Source: Phycisphaerales bacterium
GTDB taxonomy: Bacteria; Planctomycetota; Phycisphaerae; UBA1845; UTPLA1
Direction of reading: 5' to 3'
DNA length: 64,000 nucleotides
Assembly: GCA_022360095.1 (NCBI GenBank)
Contig: JAKSDK010001512.1
Location: forward strand, 82,348 to 146,347
Shown here: piece by piece, positions 1 to 7,856 of the stretch
How the letters are laid out: each line of letters opens with the position of its first letter
Numbering within the stretch: position 1 is the first letter of the stretch
Translations under genes and position numbers: made by a program
The notes under the pieces: generated by a model
What the model was told of the DNA's origin: nothing
The model's input: the letters and a program-made list of their open reading frames with translations, nothing else
Databases searched by the model: none

Positions 1-844
1 ACCGCACGCGATTGATGTAGTCCTCCTGATGAGCAATCCATTCCCGTTGCTTCTCGTAATCTCGCATCGCTTGCAGTTGACGGGTGTGTTTGGTCTGGGC
101 GTAGTTCGTGTAGTTCGTTGGATAGACGGTCGCGCGGCCGTTCTCAATCTCGATGATTTTCGAGACCACACGATCCAAGAGGTACCGATCATGCGAAACA
201 ATAACCGCCCCACCGTGATGACCGGCGATGTACTTTTCCAACCAGCGCGTGGCGTCAAGATCGAGGTGGTTGGTGGGTTCGTCGAGCAACAAAAAATCCG
301 CGTCGCCCATCAGCATGCGCGCTAGTGCGGCACGGCACTTCTGTCCACCCGAGAGAACCTGGACCGATTGATCGTATTCCTCCGGGCTGAAGCCCAGCCC
401 ACCAAGAACTTCGCGAATGCGAACTTCGTAGTTGTAGCCGCCGTTCGCCTCAAATTGAGCATGCAGACGGTCATATTTCTCCAGCAGCCCGACTTCCTCC
501 GGACATCCGTGCTTTTCGCCGATCTGCGCCGACAAAGCCTGCAATTCTTTCTCCAGGTTGCGATGACCTTCGAAGGCATCGCTCACGGCGTCGAGCAGAC
601 GACCACTCTCGGCAATCTCCGGCTTCTGAGGCAGGTACGCCGCGTTGAGGCCGCGAGTCATCGTGATCGTCCCACTATCCGCCGATTCGAGACCGACGAT
701 GAGTTTAAACAAGGTCGTCTTGCCCGAGCCGTTGGCACCAATAAGACCGACTTTTTCACCCTTGTTTAGAGTAAGCGAAATATTCTTCAAGACCGTTTGA
801 CCGGCGTAGGACTTGACGACGTTTTGAATCGTGATGGCGGCCAT
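1..844 (-). CDS. ABC-F family ATPase, N-terminal part (runs off the left edge)
   Basis: Soluble twin-ATPase of the EttA/Uup (ABC-F) group; family members act on ribosomes rather than as transporters. About 281 residues are visible: Walker A GANGSGKT (residues 36-43), the signature LSGGQ, Walker B LLLDEPTNHLD and the switch histidine in VSHDRYLL. The start of the helical inter-domain linker (REWIAHQEDYINR) follows. No membrane segment is present. The start is the ATG followed by AAITIQNV, the usual beginning of the first ATPase domain; no good Shine-Dalgarno sequence precedes it. The second ATPase domain lies outside the window, so the subfamily (EttA, Uup or resistance type) cannot be decided. 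Confidence 0.93.
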   Translation of the reverse strand, partial: MAAITIQNVVKSYAGQTVLKNISLTLNKGEKVGLIGANGSGKTTLFKLIVGLESADSGTITMTRGLNAAYLPQKPEIAESGRLLDAVSDAFEGHRNLEKELQALSAQIGEKHGCPEEVGLLEKYDRLHAQFEANGGYNYEVRIREVLGGLGFSPEEYDQSVQVLSGGQKCRAALARMLMGDADFLLLDEPTNHLDLDATRWLEKYIAGHHGGAVIVSHDRYLLDRVVSKIIEIENGRATVYPTNYTNYAQTKHTRQLQAMRDYEKQREWIAHQEDYINRVR

Positions 845-911
845 GCGACTATATCATGGAGTGCTGATTGCTCGTGGACTTGAATCGCGACTTTCCCTGT
901 TGACATCCGTT

Positions 912-985
912 GTAGGGCGGGTTCCACCCGCCGACCACCGACGAGGCGCCCGCGCCATACAGCGGTGGGCAGAGCCCACCCTACG
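912..985. repeat. REP-like inverted repeat between ABC-F gene and ftsB-like gene
   Basis: The left arm starts GTAGGGCGGGTTCCACCCGCC and the right arm is GGTGGGCAGAGCCCACCCTAC, an imperfect inverted repeat around a ~30-base centre. Each arm also contains its own small palindrome (GGCGGGTTCCACCCGCC; GGTGGGCAGAGCCCACC). This is the layout of extragenic REP/REPIN or small MITE-like elements, which are multicopy in many planctomycete genomes (recalled). Only one full copy is seen here. Confidence 0.6.
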
Positions 986-1061
986 ACTACTATTATGACG
1001 GTTCACGATGACGCGACAAATTCTTGAGAGTCCGGTCGGCAGCTTCACGATTCCGAGCCGC

Positions 1062-1679
1062 TCATCCCAACGGCGTCATGGCCGTCTTTCCGACACCGGC
1101 TGAATCACGACCGGATCGGAGACGATGCGTTCGCGGTGCACAGAGAACAAAGGCCGCAATGATCAATCCGCCGGCCATGAGCAGAAAAGCAGGACGTAAC
1201 GCAGGGTCGAGATAGAGATCGATGAGCCCCTTTTTTTCCGCCCAGCGTTCGAGTCTTCGTACGCTCCTCGGCCAATGGGCGGGAATCGACAAGTCGCTCT
1301 GAAACTCAGGCAAATTGAACGACGGAGTCACCGTCACCTGGTCTGTCCTAAGCACGGGAACGACGATTTCGTTCGGATTCTTGTAATGCAAGTCCAGGAC
1401 GGCCAAGCGCTCGTTGATGGTCTGGTCGGTCGCGAAGGCCTCGAGCAACGCGTCCTGCCTTATGGTCTCCTGCTCCAGTTCGGTGCACTGTTTTGTCAAG
1501 CGACCCTCCTCCGCCAAAAGCTCACAATGCTCCCGAAGGATGGGCAGCAGAATCGTCGGCGCAAAGAGGCCGAACGCGAGCAAAGCGAAGACCACGAACA
1601 TAATGCGGTGACCGAGCGGAGACGTGGGAATAACGTTCTCGCTTAGACTCTGCTGATTCTGTTCGTCGATCGAAGGCAT
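1062..1679 (-). CDS. FtsB/DivIC-like septum formation initiator protein
   Basis: 205 residues. A short N-terminal tail is followed by a membrane segment (about 25-46) and a coiled coil (about 48-85). Next comes a stretch resembling the conserved FtsB/DivIC end pattern, where a leucine-rich helix runs into ERLAVLDLHYKNPNEIVV (compare 'ER.AR..L...KPGEIVV'). This supports a bitopic divisome scaffold. Unusually, the protein continues to a second membrane segment near 165-182, about twice the length of a typical FtsB. It lies 46 bases downstream of enolase, the eno-ftsB order known from many bacteria. Family assignment rests on topology, the motif and this neighbour. Confidence 0.7.
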   Translation of the reverse strand: MPSIDEQNQQSLSENVIPTSPLGHRIMFVVFALLAFGLFAPTILLPILREHCELLAEEGRLTKQCTELEQETIRQDALLEAFATDQTINERLAVLDLHYKNPNEIVVPVLRTDQVTVTPSFNLPEFQSDLSIPAHWPRSVRRLERWAEKKGLIDLYLDPALRPAFLLMAGGLIIAAFVLCAPRTHRLRSGRDSAGVGKTAMTPLG

Positions 1680-1725
1680 TCGTCTGCCTATTCAAAAACG
1701 GCCGAGGACAAGCCGTTGACCATCG

Positions 1726-3024
1726 TCAATGTTTGTTCCACAACGGACCGCCGTACCGGGCCTGTTCGCCGAGGTGTTCTTCGATCCGGAGTAACTGGTT
1801 GTATTTCGCCAGGCGGTCGGTCCGCGAGAGACTGCCGGTCTTGATCTGCCCCGCGTTGGTCGCGACCGCGATGTCGGCAATCGTCGTGTCCTCCGACTCG
1901 CCGCTGCGATGGCTGATGACGGCCGTCCAGCCGTTTCGCTTCGCCATCTCGATCGCGTTGAACGTCTCCGTCAGCGTCCCGATCTGATTGACTTTGATCA
2001 GGATGCTGTTGCCGGCATTTTTCTCGATGCCCGTTGCCAGCCGCTCCGTGTTGGTGACGAAGAGATCGTCGCCGACGAGCTGGACGCTGTCGCCGAGCCT
2101 GGACGTGAGCTTGGTCCAGCCTTCCCAATCGTTTTCCCCCAGGCCGTCTTCGAGACTGCGGATCGGCCACTGCTTGCATTTCTCCGACCAATAGTCGATC
2201 AACTCATCCGCACCGGTCACTTTTTCCGGATTGCTTCTGAAGAACTTGTATCGATCGGACGCACCGGCTTCACCGGCCAACTCGCTGCACGCCGGGTCGA
2301 GCGCGAAGAAGACCTGCTCGCCAAGCTTGTAGCCCGCCTTCTCAACAGCCGTGGCGATGACTTCGAATGCCTCGTCGTTAGATTTGAGGTTCGGAGCATA
2401 TCCGCCTTCGTCGCCGACTGCCGTGTTGTAATTCTTGTCCTTAAGAATCTTCTTGAGCGTGTGGAAAATCTCCGAGCCCCATCGCAGGGCCTCACGAAAA
2501 CTCGGCGCGCCCCAGGGCTGGACCATGAACTCCTGAAAGTCGACAGTGCTGTCGGCATGCTTGCCGCCGTTAAGAATGTTCATCATCGGCACGGGCAGAA
2601 CGTTGGCGTGGCAGCCGCCAAGATAGCGAAACAGGGGCAATCCACACGACTCGCTCGCGGCACGCGCCGTGGCGAGCGAGACCGCAAGGATGGCATTCGC
2701 GCCAAGCTTGCCTTTGTTCGCCGTTCCGTCGAGTTCGATCATGGCTGTGTCGATCATCTCCTGATCCGTCGAATCCAGCCCGACAACGCATTCCGCGATC
2801 GCCTTATTGACATGCTCAACGGCCTTCAGAACCCCTTTGCCGAGATAGCGGGACTGATCATCGTCACGAAGCTCGACCGCCTCGTGCTCGCCTGTGGAGG
2901 CTCCGCTGGGCACGATGGCCTGGCCAACTGAGCCGTCTTCCAATACGACGATTGCCTCAACGGTGGGGTTCCCGCGAGAATCCAACACTTCACGGCCCTG
3001 CACGTGTACGATTTCGGTGCTCAT
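1726..3024 (-). CDS. eno: Enolase (phosphopyruvate hydratase)
   Basis: Converts 2-phosphoglycerate to phosphoenolpyruvate in glycolysis, in the cytoplasm. 432 residues, the normal family length. The N-terminus IVHVQGREVLDSRGNPTVE is canonical. The C-terminal half has the signature ILIKVNQIGTLTET and SHRSGESEDTTIADIAV, which carries the catalytic histidine, followed by the conserved lysine in GQIKTGS. The frame stays open 39 codons further upstream, but the ATG before STEIVHVQG matches the family start. The gene is divergent from the LOG-family gene and co-directional with the ftsB-like gene. Confidence 0.98.
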   Translation of the reverse strand: MSTEIVHVQGREVLDSRGNPTVEAIVVLEDGSVGQAIVPSGASTGEHEAVELRDDDQSRYLGKGVLKAVEHVNKAIAECVVGLDSTDQEMIDTAMIELDGTANKGKLGANAILAVSLATARAASESCGLPLFRYLGGCHANVLPVPMMNILNGGKHADSTVDFQEFMVQPWGAPSFREALRWGSEIFHTLKKILKDKNYNTAVGDEGGYAPNLKSNDEAFEVIATAVEKAGYKLGEQVFFALDPACSELAGEAGASDRYKFFRSNPEKVTGADELIDYWSEKCKQWPIRSLEDGLGENDWEGWTKLTSRLGDSVQLVGDDLFVTNTERLATGIEKNAGNSILIKVNQIGTLTETFNAIEMAKRNGWTAVISHRSGESEDTTIADIAVATNAGQIKTGSLSRTDRLAKYNQLLRIEEHLGEQARYGGPLWNKH

Positions 3025-3225
3025 GGATGGCTTCCGTCCGTTAGGATAGGAGTTAAAGGTGTATCGACCGCTCCGACCACACGCCTGCACGCGGGAAACC
3101 ACCGGTGCTTTGGGCAGTGGCGAAGCCTTGAGAACAGTCAATTTAGGTCAACGTCCTAAGCCTTACAAGCCGGGCGCAGAATTTGCGGCACTTCCAGGCA
3201 ACAAGCGGAAACCATAGGAGACGTC

Positions 3226-4002
3226 ATGTCGGATAAACCCCTTTTTCGAGATCCATCCCGTGAGACCTGGCGCCTGTTCCGCATCATGGCGGAATTCGTC
3301 GACGGGTTCGAAACCATGAGCCAGGTCGGACAGGCGGTCTCCGTGTTCGGATCGGCCCGAGCAAAGCCGGATACGCCGCATTATCAAAATGCCGTGGAAC
3401 TGGGCAGAAAGCTGGTAGAGAAGGACTTCGGCGTGATCACGGGCGGAGGCCCCGGGATCATGGAGGCCGCGAACAAGGGGGCGTACGAGGCCGGCGGCAT
3501 CTCAGTCGGCCTGAACATCTCGCTTCCTCATGAGCAGGAGGGCAATCCCTACCAGAACGTCAGCATCGACTTTCACTACTTCTTTGCCAGGAAAGTCATG
3601 TTCGTGAAGTACTGTCTCGGGTTGATTTGCTTCCCGGGAGGGTTCGGAACGATGGATGAGTTCTTCGAAACCATGACGTTGATTCAGACCGAGAAAACGC
3701 CGCAGTATCCGGTGGTCCTGTTCGACTCGAAGTTCTGGTCACCGTTGGTTCACTATCTCAGGACAACGTTGCTGGATGAGTACGCCACGATCTCAGCGAA
3801 GGACCTCGATCTGTTCCTCTTGACCGATGATCTCGATGAGGCGGTGGATCACATGCGTATGTGCGTGAACAAGTCGCTCGGACAGTTGCGGCATCCTACC
3901 CCCGAAGAAGAGCGGAACGTGCCGATGGAGCACCACATCACCGGCGAAGGAACGCGCTACGGACGACCGCTGAAGCGGGGCAGACCGGCGGAAAGCGACT
4001 GA
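3226..4002 (+). CDS. LOG-family (TIGR00730) nucleotide 5'-monophosphate phosphoribohydrolase-like protein
   Basis: 258 residues with a Rossmann-like fold of the 'lysine decarboxylase-like'/LOG family. Members hydrolyse the N-glycosidic bond of (cytokinin) nucleoside monophosphates or other nucleotides; the real bacterial substrate is often unknown. Both family motifs are intact: GGGPGIMEAANKGA (phosphate/ribose site) and PGGFGTMDEFFE (catalytic). The start is chosen from GGAG six bases before ATG. It is divergent from eno (about 200 bases between) and convergent with the next gene (15-base gap). The charged tail of about 25 residues after the fold is not part of the core family. Confidence 0.9.
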   Translation: MSDKPLFRDPSRETWRLFRIMAEFVDGFETMSQVGQAVSVFGSARAKPDTPHYQNAVELGRKLVEKDFGVITGGGPGIMEAANKGAYEAGGISVGLNISLPHEQEGNPYQNVSIDFHYFFARKVMFVKYCLGLICFPGGFGTMDEFFETMTLIQTEKTPQYPVVLFDSKFWSPLVHYLRTTLLDEYATISAKDLDLFLLTDDLDEAVDHMRMCVNKSLGQLRHPTPEEERNVPMEHHITGEGTRYGRPLKRGRPAESD

Positions 4003-4017
4003 AGGCCGTGACGCCTC

Positions 4018-5784
4018 TCACTCCTCGACCGCGACCATCGTCGGGTCTTCGAGCTTCAACCTCCACGCCTCTTCTTTCTTCTCGACGACGGCACGAGCGC
4101 GAATTCGGATGCCAGGCTTGATCTCCTGACTGGGACCCAATGCATCAGCCACGGACTGGAAATAGATCATTTCGATCGTTGTGTCACCCTGAGACAAGAT
4201 GACCGAATAGCGACGCTCATGCTTCTTGCTCGGACGGGAGGAGGTTTCTTTCACAACGGCGGCGATCGTCACCCGCTTACCTTCAAGGTCGGGGCCGATG
4301 GCGGAGAGTTGTGTCATATCTTTGTCAGGGACGCGATTAAGTTTTGAAGCCGCGAGTCGTTCTTCGCTGTCGGGGATGGGCCAGAAGACAAAATCTCCCT
4401 TCCCCGCGAAACCCATTTTGGAATCGTGAATTCCACCGTCGTCGATGCCGTTTCGGCCCACGCTATAAAGGAACGGTCCATCCTGTAAAAGAACATACAC
4501 AAAGGGCTCATCTCGGAAGACATCCTGCTTGATATCGTCGGGCACTTTCTTTCCGAGCTTTCCCAACGTTTTGGGCCATCGTTTTTTCTTGTTCTTATAA
4601 GCGAAGAGTTCCGCCACGAGGTGAGTCGCGCGGCGTTCGGCCTCGCAGTTTGCGCTGGTCGAGTAGAGCCGGCTGTAGTCTCGGCCAAGCCCGAGCATCA
4701 GGCCCTTGTTAATCTTGTTGGAATCACGCATTCGATCTGCGAGAACGCCAAGAGCCCGGTGGTGATCCATCGCGAATCCAGGCTGCATGTGCTGTTCCAT
4801 GGCGACGTGGGCCTCCAGAATCGCCTTGGCGGCCCCTTGAGGATCGCGCTCGACCCTGACACCCAGCCCAAAACGGTTCGTGGCGCCCATATTCTGGCCG
4901 GTGACTTCTTTGTATCGGATACCGTTGAACTTGAGTCCCCCACCGGCCAGAGGACCGTAGATATACTGCAAAGCGTCAAGCCACCTCAGGCATTCACCCT
5001 TCAAGGTCGGCGATGCCGTGATGGGCTCCTTATCAATTGTTCGCAACAGCTTCGTGAGTTTGGCGGCATGCTTCGCCTTCAAAACACCATGAGCAAAGGC
5101 CCAGCGCGCGTGCTGATAGGTCATCGTGCGGATCTTGCACTCGACAAAATGCTCCGCAGCAAAGATCGAGCCTCGCATCTGGTTCGCGACGCGCAGATTT
5201 GTTTCGACGGCGGTGAGGAATCGTGTCGAAGAGACCTTGCCCTTGCGTATTCGCCAGGCCGTCTCGAGCTTGCCCTCCGAACATTGGAGAAGGTATTTCA
5301 GATGAGGAAACCGAACGTTTTGAATCAGGTTGGCCTTGTTGTCCGCTCGGCCGTCCAGCCCGGATAAAGGAACGAGTTTCTTGCGGCCTGACGCGGCGTC
5401 GTATCGTTTTAGAATCTTCCTCGTGCGTTTGTAGGAGGCCTGCCAGACAGACTTGCGCTTGGGGTGCCATGGGGCGGGCCCCCGATTGAAAACGTCACCG
5501 GGCCCGGCGGCAGAAGATGGATCGAACGACCGAGGCGTGGTCAACATGCCTTCGAACGTGGGCCAATCGTCCTGTGATACGGAGCTTCCGACCAGACCCG
5601 GCATGAACTGTGCGTAGGCGAAGTAAGCGTTTTCCTCATCGTCAACCTCGGACAGCGCCCGTTCGAGCCAGGCAACGTAATCGATTCGCTTCTCAAAATC
5701 CGGAAGCGGCGGGTAGTCTTCACCGGCTCCCGCCAGGGTGAAAACAAAACATGCGGCCAGAACGGTGCAATTCATCGTAGTCAT
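4018..5784 (-). CDS. Secreted protein of unknown function with C-terminal OB-fold-like domain
   Basis: 588 residues. A short signal peptide (MTTMNCTVLAACFVFTLAGAG) precedes a mostly helical body. Around residues 420-490 is the stretch WPKTLGKLGKKVPDD...FVYVLLQDGPFLYSVG RNGIDDGG, a pattern I recall from other planctomycete exported proteins. The last ~100 residues (RVTIAAVVKE...IRARAVVEKKEE) look like an OB-fold. The start ATG overlaps the end of yidD (TAGGATG), so translation is probably coupled and it is the last gene of the rodA-trmB-yidD run. No catalytic motif is recognised and no function is proposed. Confidence 0.75.
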   Translation of the reverse strand: MTTMNCTVLAACFVFTLAGAGEDYPPLPDFEKRIDYVAWLERALSEVDDEENAYFAYAQFMPGLVGSSVSQDDWPTFEGMLTTPRSFDPSSAAGPGDVFNRGPAPWHPKRKSVWQASYKRTRKILKRYDAASGRKKLVPLSGLDGRADNKANLIQNVRFPHLKYLLQCSEGKLETAWRIRKGKVSSTRFLTAVETNLRVANQMRGSIFAAEHFVECKIRTMTYQHARWAFAHGVLKAKHAAKLTKLLRTIDKEPITASPTLKGECLRWLDALQYIYGPLAGGGLKFNGIRYKEVTGQNMGATNRFGLGVRVERDPQGAAKAILEAHVAMEQHMQPGFAMDHHRALGVLADRMRDSNKINKGLMLGLGRDYSRLYSTSANCEAERRATHLVAELFAYKNKKKRWPKTLGKLGKKVPDDIKQDVFRDEPFVYVLLQDGPFLYSVGRNGIDDGGIHDSKMGFAGKGDFVFWPIPDSEERLAASKLNRVPDKDMTQLSAIGPDLEGKRVTIAAVVKETSSRPSKKHERRYSVILSQGDTTIEMIYFQSVADALGPSQEIKPGIRIRARAVVEKKEEAWRLKLEDPTMVAVEE

Positions 5785-5785
5785 C

Positions 5786-6025
5786 CTATGATTTTTCCAA
5801 TGGGACCGGATCGAAACCGCCGAGGCTCCAGGGATGGCAACGGCAGATCCGCTTGATTCCAAACCAACTGCCGCGCCAGGGTCCGTGTCGCGAAATCGCC
5901 TCGGCGGTGTATTCGCTGCAACTGGGAATAAACTTGCAACTGCCGGCGAGCAAAGGTCGCAACGCGAACTGGTAGGCGCGGATCAAAAAAACGAACACAA
6001 ATGCAACAGCCCTTGTCAGCATCAT
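5786..6025 (-). CDS. yidD: YidD membrane protein insertion efficiency factor
   Basis: 79 residues. An amphipathic N-terminal helix is followed by RAYQFALRPLLAGSCKF, the Cys motif PSCSEYTAEAISRHG and the tail CRCHPWSLGGFDPVP, all typical of YidD, which assists YidC-dependent insertion of membrane proteins at the inner membrane. It overlaps trmB by four bases (ATGA) and the downstream secreted-protein gene follows immediately. YidD is usually encoded between rnpA and yidC, so the trmB neighbourhood is atypical. The first two codons are both ATG; the second would also work. Confidence 0.95.
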   Translation of the reverse strand: MMLTRAVAFVFVFLIRAYQFALRPLLAGSCKFIPSCSEYTAEAISRHGPWRGSWFGIKRICRCHPWSLGGFDPVPLEKS

Positions 6026-6630
6026 CTTCGTCGGAACGCAAGACGATAAAACGATCGCCCTTCGCGCTGGTACTTGATCTCAAAGTTGGTTTCCACGGCT
6101 TCGCCAACAGTGCCGTGCTCGGCATCTTCAAACGGAATTGGCTCCAGTTCGGGGCGAGCCGACGTCACGGTCTTAATCTGCTCAAAATATTCCGCATGGT
6201 CGGTCTGAATCGCCAACCGGGCACCCATTGACAACGTATGAACCGCCGCCGTCATGAAGTCCGGTTGAATCAGCCTTTTCTTTTGGTGGCGTTTCTTCGG
6301 CCATGGGTCGGGATGGTAAATGTGCATCGCCGAAAGACAACCCGGAAGCAAACGGTGCATCACGAGGTTCTTGGCATCGGTGCGGAGGATGCGCACGTTG
6401 GTCAGACTCCAACGGCTCATTCGATCGGCGGCGAATTTGTAGTACTTGTTCGCCCATTCGACGCCGACGTAGTTTCGCTCCGGGTGAGCCTGCGCCTGTC
6501 TGAGTAGAAAACCGCCCTTCCCGCAGCCGATCTCCAATTCGATGGGATGATCGTTGTCAAAGAGACTGCTCAGGTCGGTTTGTTCGCCCAACGAACCAAG
6601 GTCCACTGCAATGGTGTCGAGTCCGGTCAT
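6022..6630 (-). CDS. trmB: tRNA (guanine-N7-)-methyltransferase TrmB
   Basis: Makes m7G46 in tRNA using S-adenosylmethionine. 202 residues, near the usual length. The SAM loop EIGCGKGGF and the family motif HPDPWPKKRHQKKRL are intact; NVRILRTDAKNL supplies the acidic SAM-adenine region and the C-terminus has the substrate-binding TNFE. It lies 53 bases downstream of rodA and overlaps yidD by four bases, so it is probably part of the same transcript. Confidence 0.95.
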   Translation of the reverse strand: MTGLDTIAVDLGSLGEQTDLSSLFDNDHPIELEIGCGKGGFLLRQAQAHPERNYVGVEWANKYYKFAADRMSRWSLTNVRILRTDAKNLVMHRLLPGCLSAMHIYHPDPWPKKRHQKKRLIQPDFMTAAVHTLSMGARLAIQTDHAEYFEQIKTVTSARPELEPIPFEDAEHGTVGEAVETNFEIKYQREGRSFYRLAFRRR

Positions 6631-6683
6631 GTCTGCATTATAGCAAAGTCGTCAAAGATCATGACGATCCGATTGGCGTGGTC

Positions 6684-7856
6684 TCATTCACTGCGATCGT
6701 ACTCGAAGGGTTTTCGGGCAATGTCGATGGGCCGCGGGCGAGCGACGCTGATGAGGATTCCGACGCCCAGATAGCAGGCGATGAGACCGCTGCCGCCCAT
6801 GCTTACGAAGGGGAGCGACATGCCGGTGATCGGCATGAGGCCGATGGTCATGCCGGTGTTGATGAGCGCCTGCGCGCAAAGGATGGCGCAGACGCCGACT
6901 GCGAGCAGTCGACCGAGAGGATCCGTCGTGATGGAAGCGATGGTCAGCCCCGAAGCGATGATGACCAAATAGCAGAGCAAGACGACCATGCAGCCGACAA
7001 ACCCCCACTGATGGCCGATGACGGCAAAGATGAAATCGTTGTGCTCCTCCGGTAGGAGGTCATGGCGAAAGAAAGCGCCTTGCGTAAAGCCCTGGCCGGA
7101 GAAACCGCCGCTGCCGAGAGCGACTTTGGAACGATAGAGATGATACCCGGCGTTCTGGCGCCATCCGACATCCGACTCATCCTGGCGAAACAGCGCCTTG
7201 ATTCGTTCTTTCTGATAGGGATTCATGAGCGGGGAGTAATAGAACGCCGGTGCGGCGAGAAGGCCCAGGAGCAAAATCAGGACCAGATGCTTGATTTTTG
7301 CGCCGGCCACAAACAACATCACGAACAATGTGGGAAGCAACAGGATGCTCGTGCCGAGGTCCGGCTCCTTGAGAATGAGTCCCATTGGGAGAAGGGTCAG
7401 CGCAAACGGCATGAGCAGCCCGCGGATCGTTCGGTAGTTGGTGCGGAAACGAAGGTACTGGGCCAAAGCGAGGATGTAGACGATCTTCGCGTATTCGGAC
7501 ACCTGTATATTAATCGGTCCAAGGACGATCCAGCGAAAAGTATTGCGGCGTTCGGGAATGATGGGAGCAAGATTGATTTTCCGTGCCACGACCAACAAGA
7601 CAAGCAAGACCAGAATCAAGCCGAACAAGGGATATGCCCACCGCCCAAGCTCGCGATAACCGACGATTTGAACCACGAGAAGACCGGTCAGGCCGATACC
7701 GAGATGAACCAGTTGTTTCGTCGCCTTGACCGGCCGAACGTCCGGGCCGGCTTCCCCGGCATAAGCGCCGAGCAATCCCAACGCGGTCAAGGTCAGGGCG
7801 GCGATCAACACCGGCCAACCTAGAACGGGCAATAACCTGGTGCGCGGGCCGATCAT
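6684..7856 (-). CDS. rodA: RodA-type SEDS peptidoglycan glycosyltransferase
   Basis: Integral membrane SEDS polymerase that elongates glycan strands together with PBP2. 390 residues with about ten hydrophobic segments. Family landmarks are ILKEPDLGTS (with the conserved acidic residue of the first large loop), GWRQNAGYHLYRSKVALGSGG, LLPEEHNDFIFAVIGHQWGF and the end MSLPFVSMGGSGL. It overlaps the end of mrdA by four bases (ATGA-type), so the two partners are translationally coupled. RodA rather than FtsW is chosen because of the pairing with PBP2 and mreD. Confidence 0.95.
   Translation of the reverse strand: MIGPRTRLLPVLGWPVLIAALTLTALGLLGAYAGEAGPDVRPVKATKQLVHLGIGLTGLLVVQIVGYRELGRWAYPLFGLILVLLVLLVVARKINLAPIIPERRNTFRWIVLGPINIQVSEYAKIVYILALAQYLRFRTNYRTIRGLLMPFALTLLPMGLILKEPDLGTSILLLPTLFVMLFVAGAKIKHLVLILLLGLLAAPAFYYSPLMNPYQKERIKALFRQDESDVGWRQNAGYHLYRSKVALGSGGFSGQGFTQGAFFRHDLLPEEHNDFIFAVIGHQWGFVGCMVVLLCYLVIIASGLTIASITTDPLGRLLAVGVCAILCAQALINTGMTIGLMPITGMSLPFVSMGGSGLIACYLGVGILISVARPRPIDIARKPFEYDRSE

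Noticed and set aside
1909..2931. Open frame antisense to enolase (340 codons)
   Set aside because: Enolase is unmistakable on the minus strand; the shadow shows no domain.
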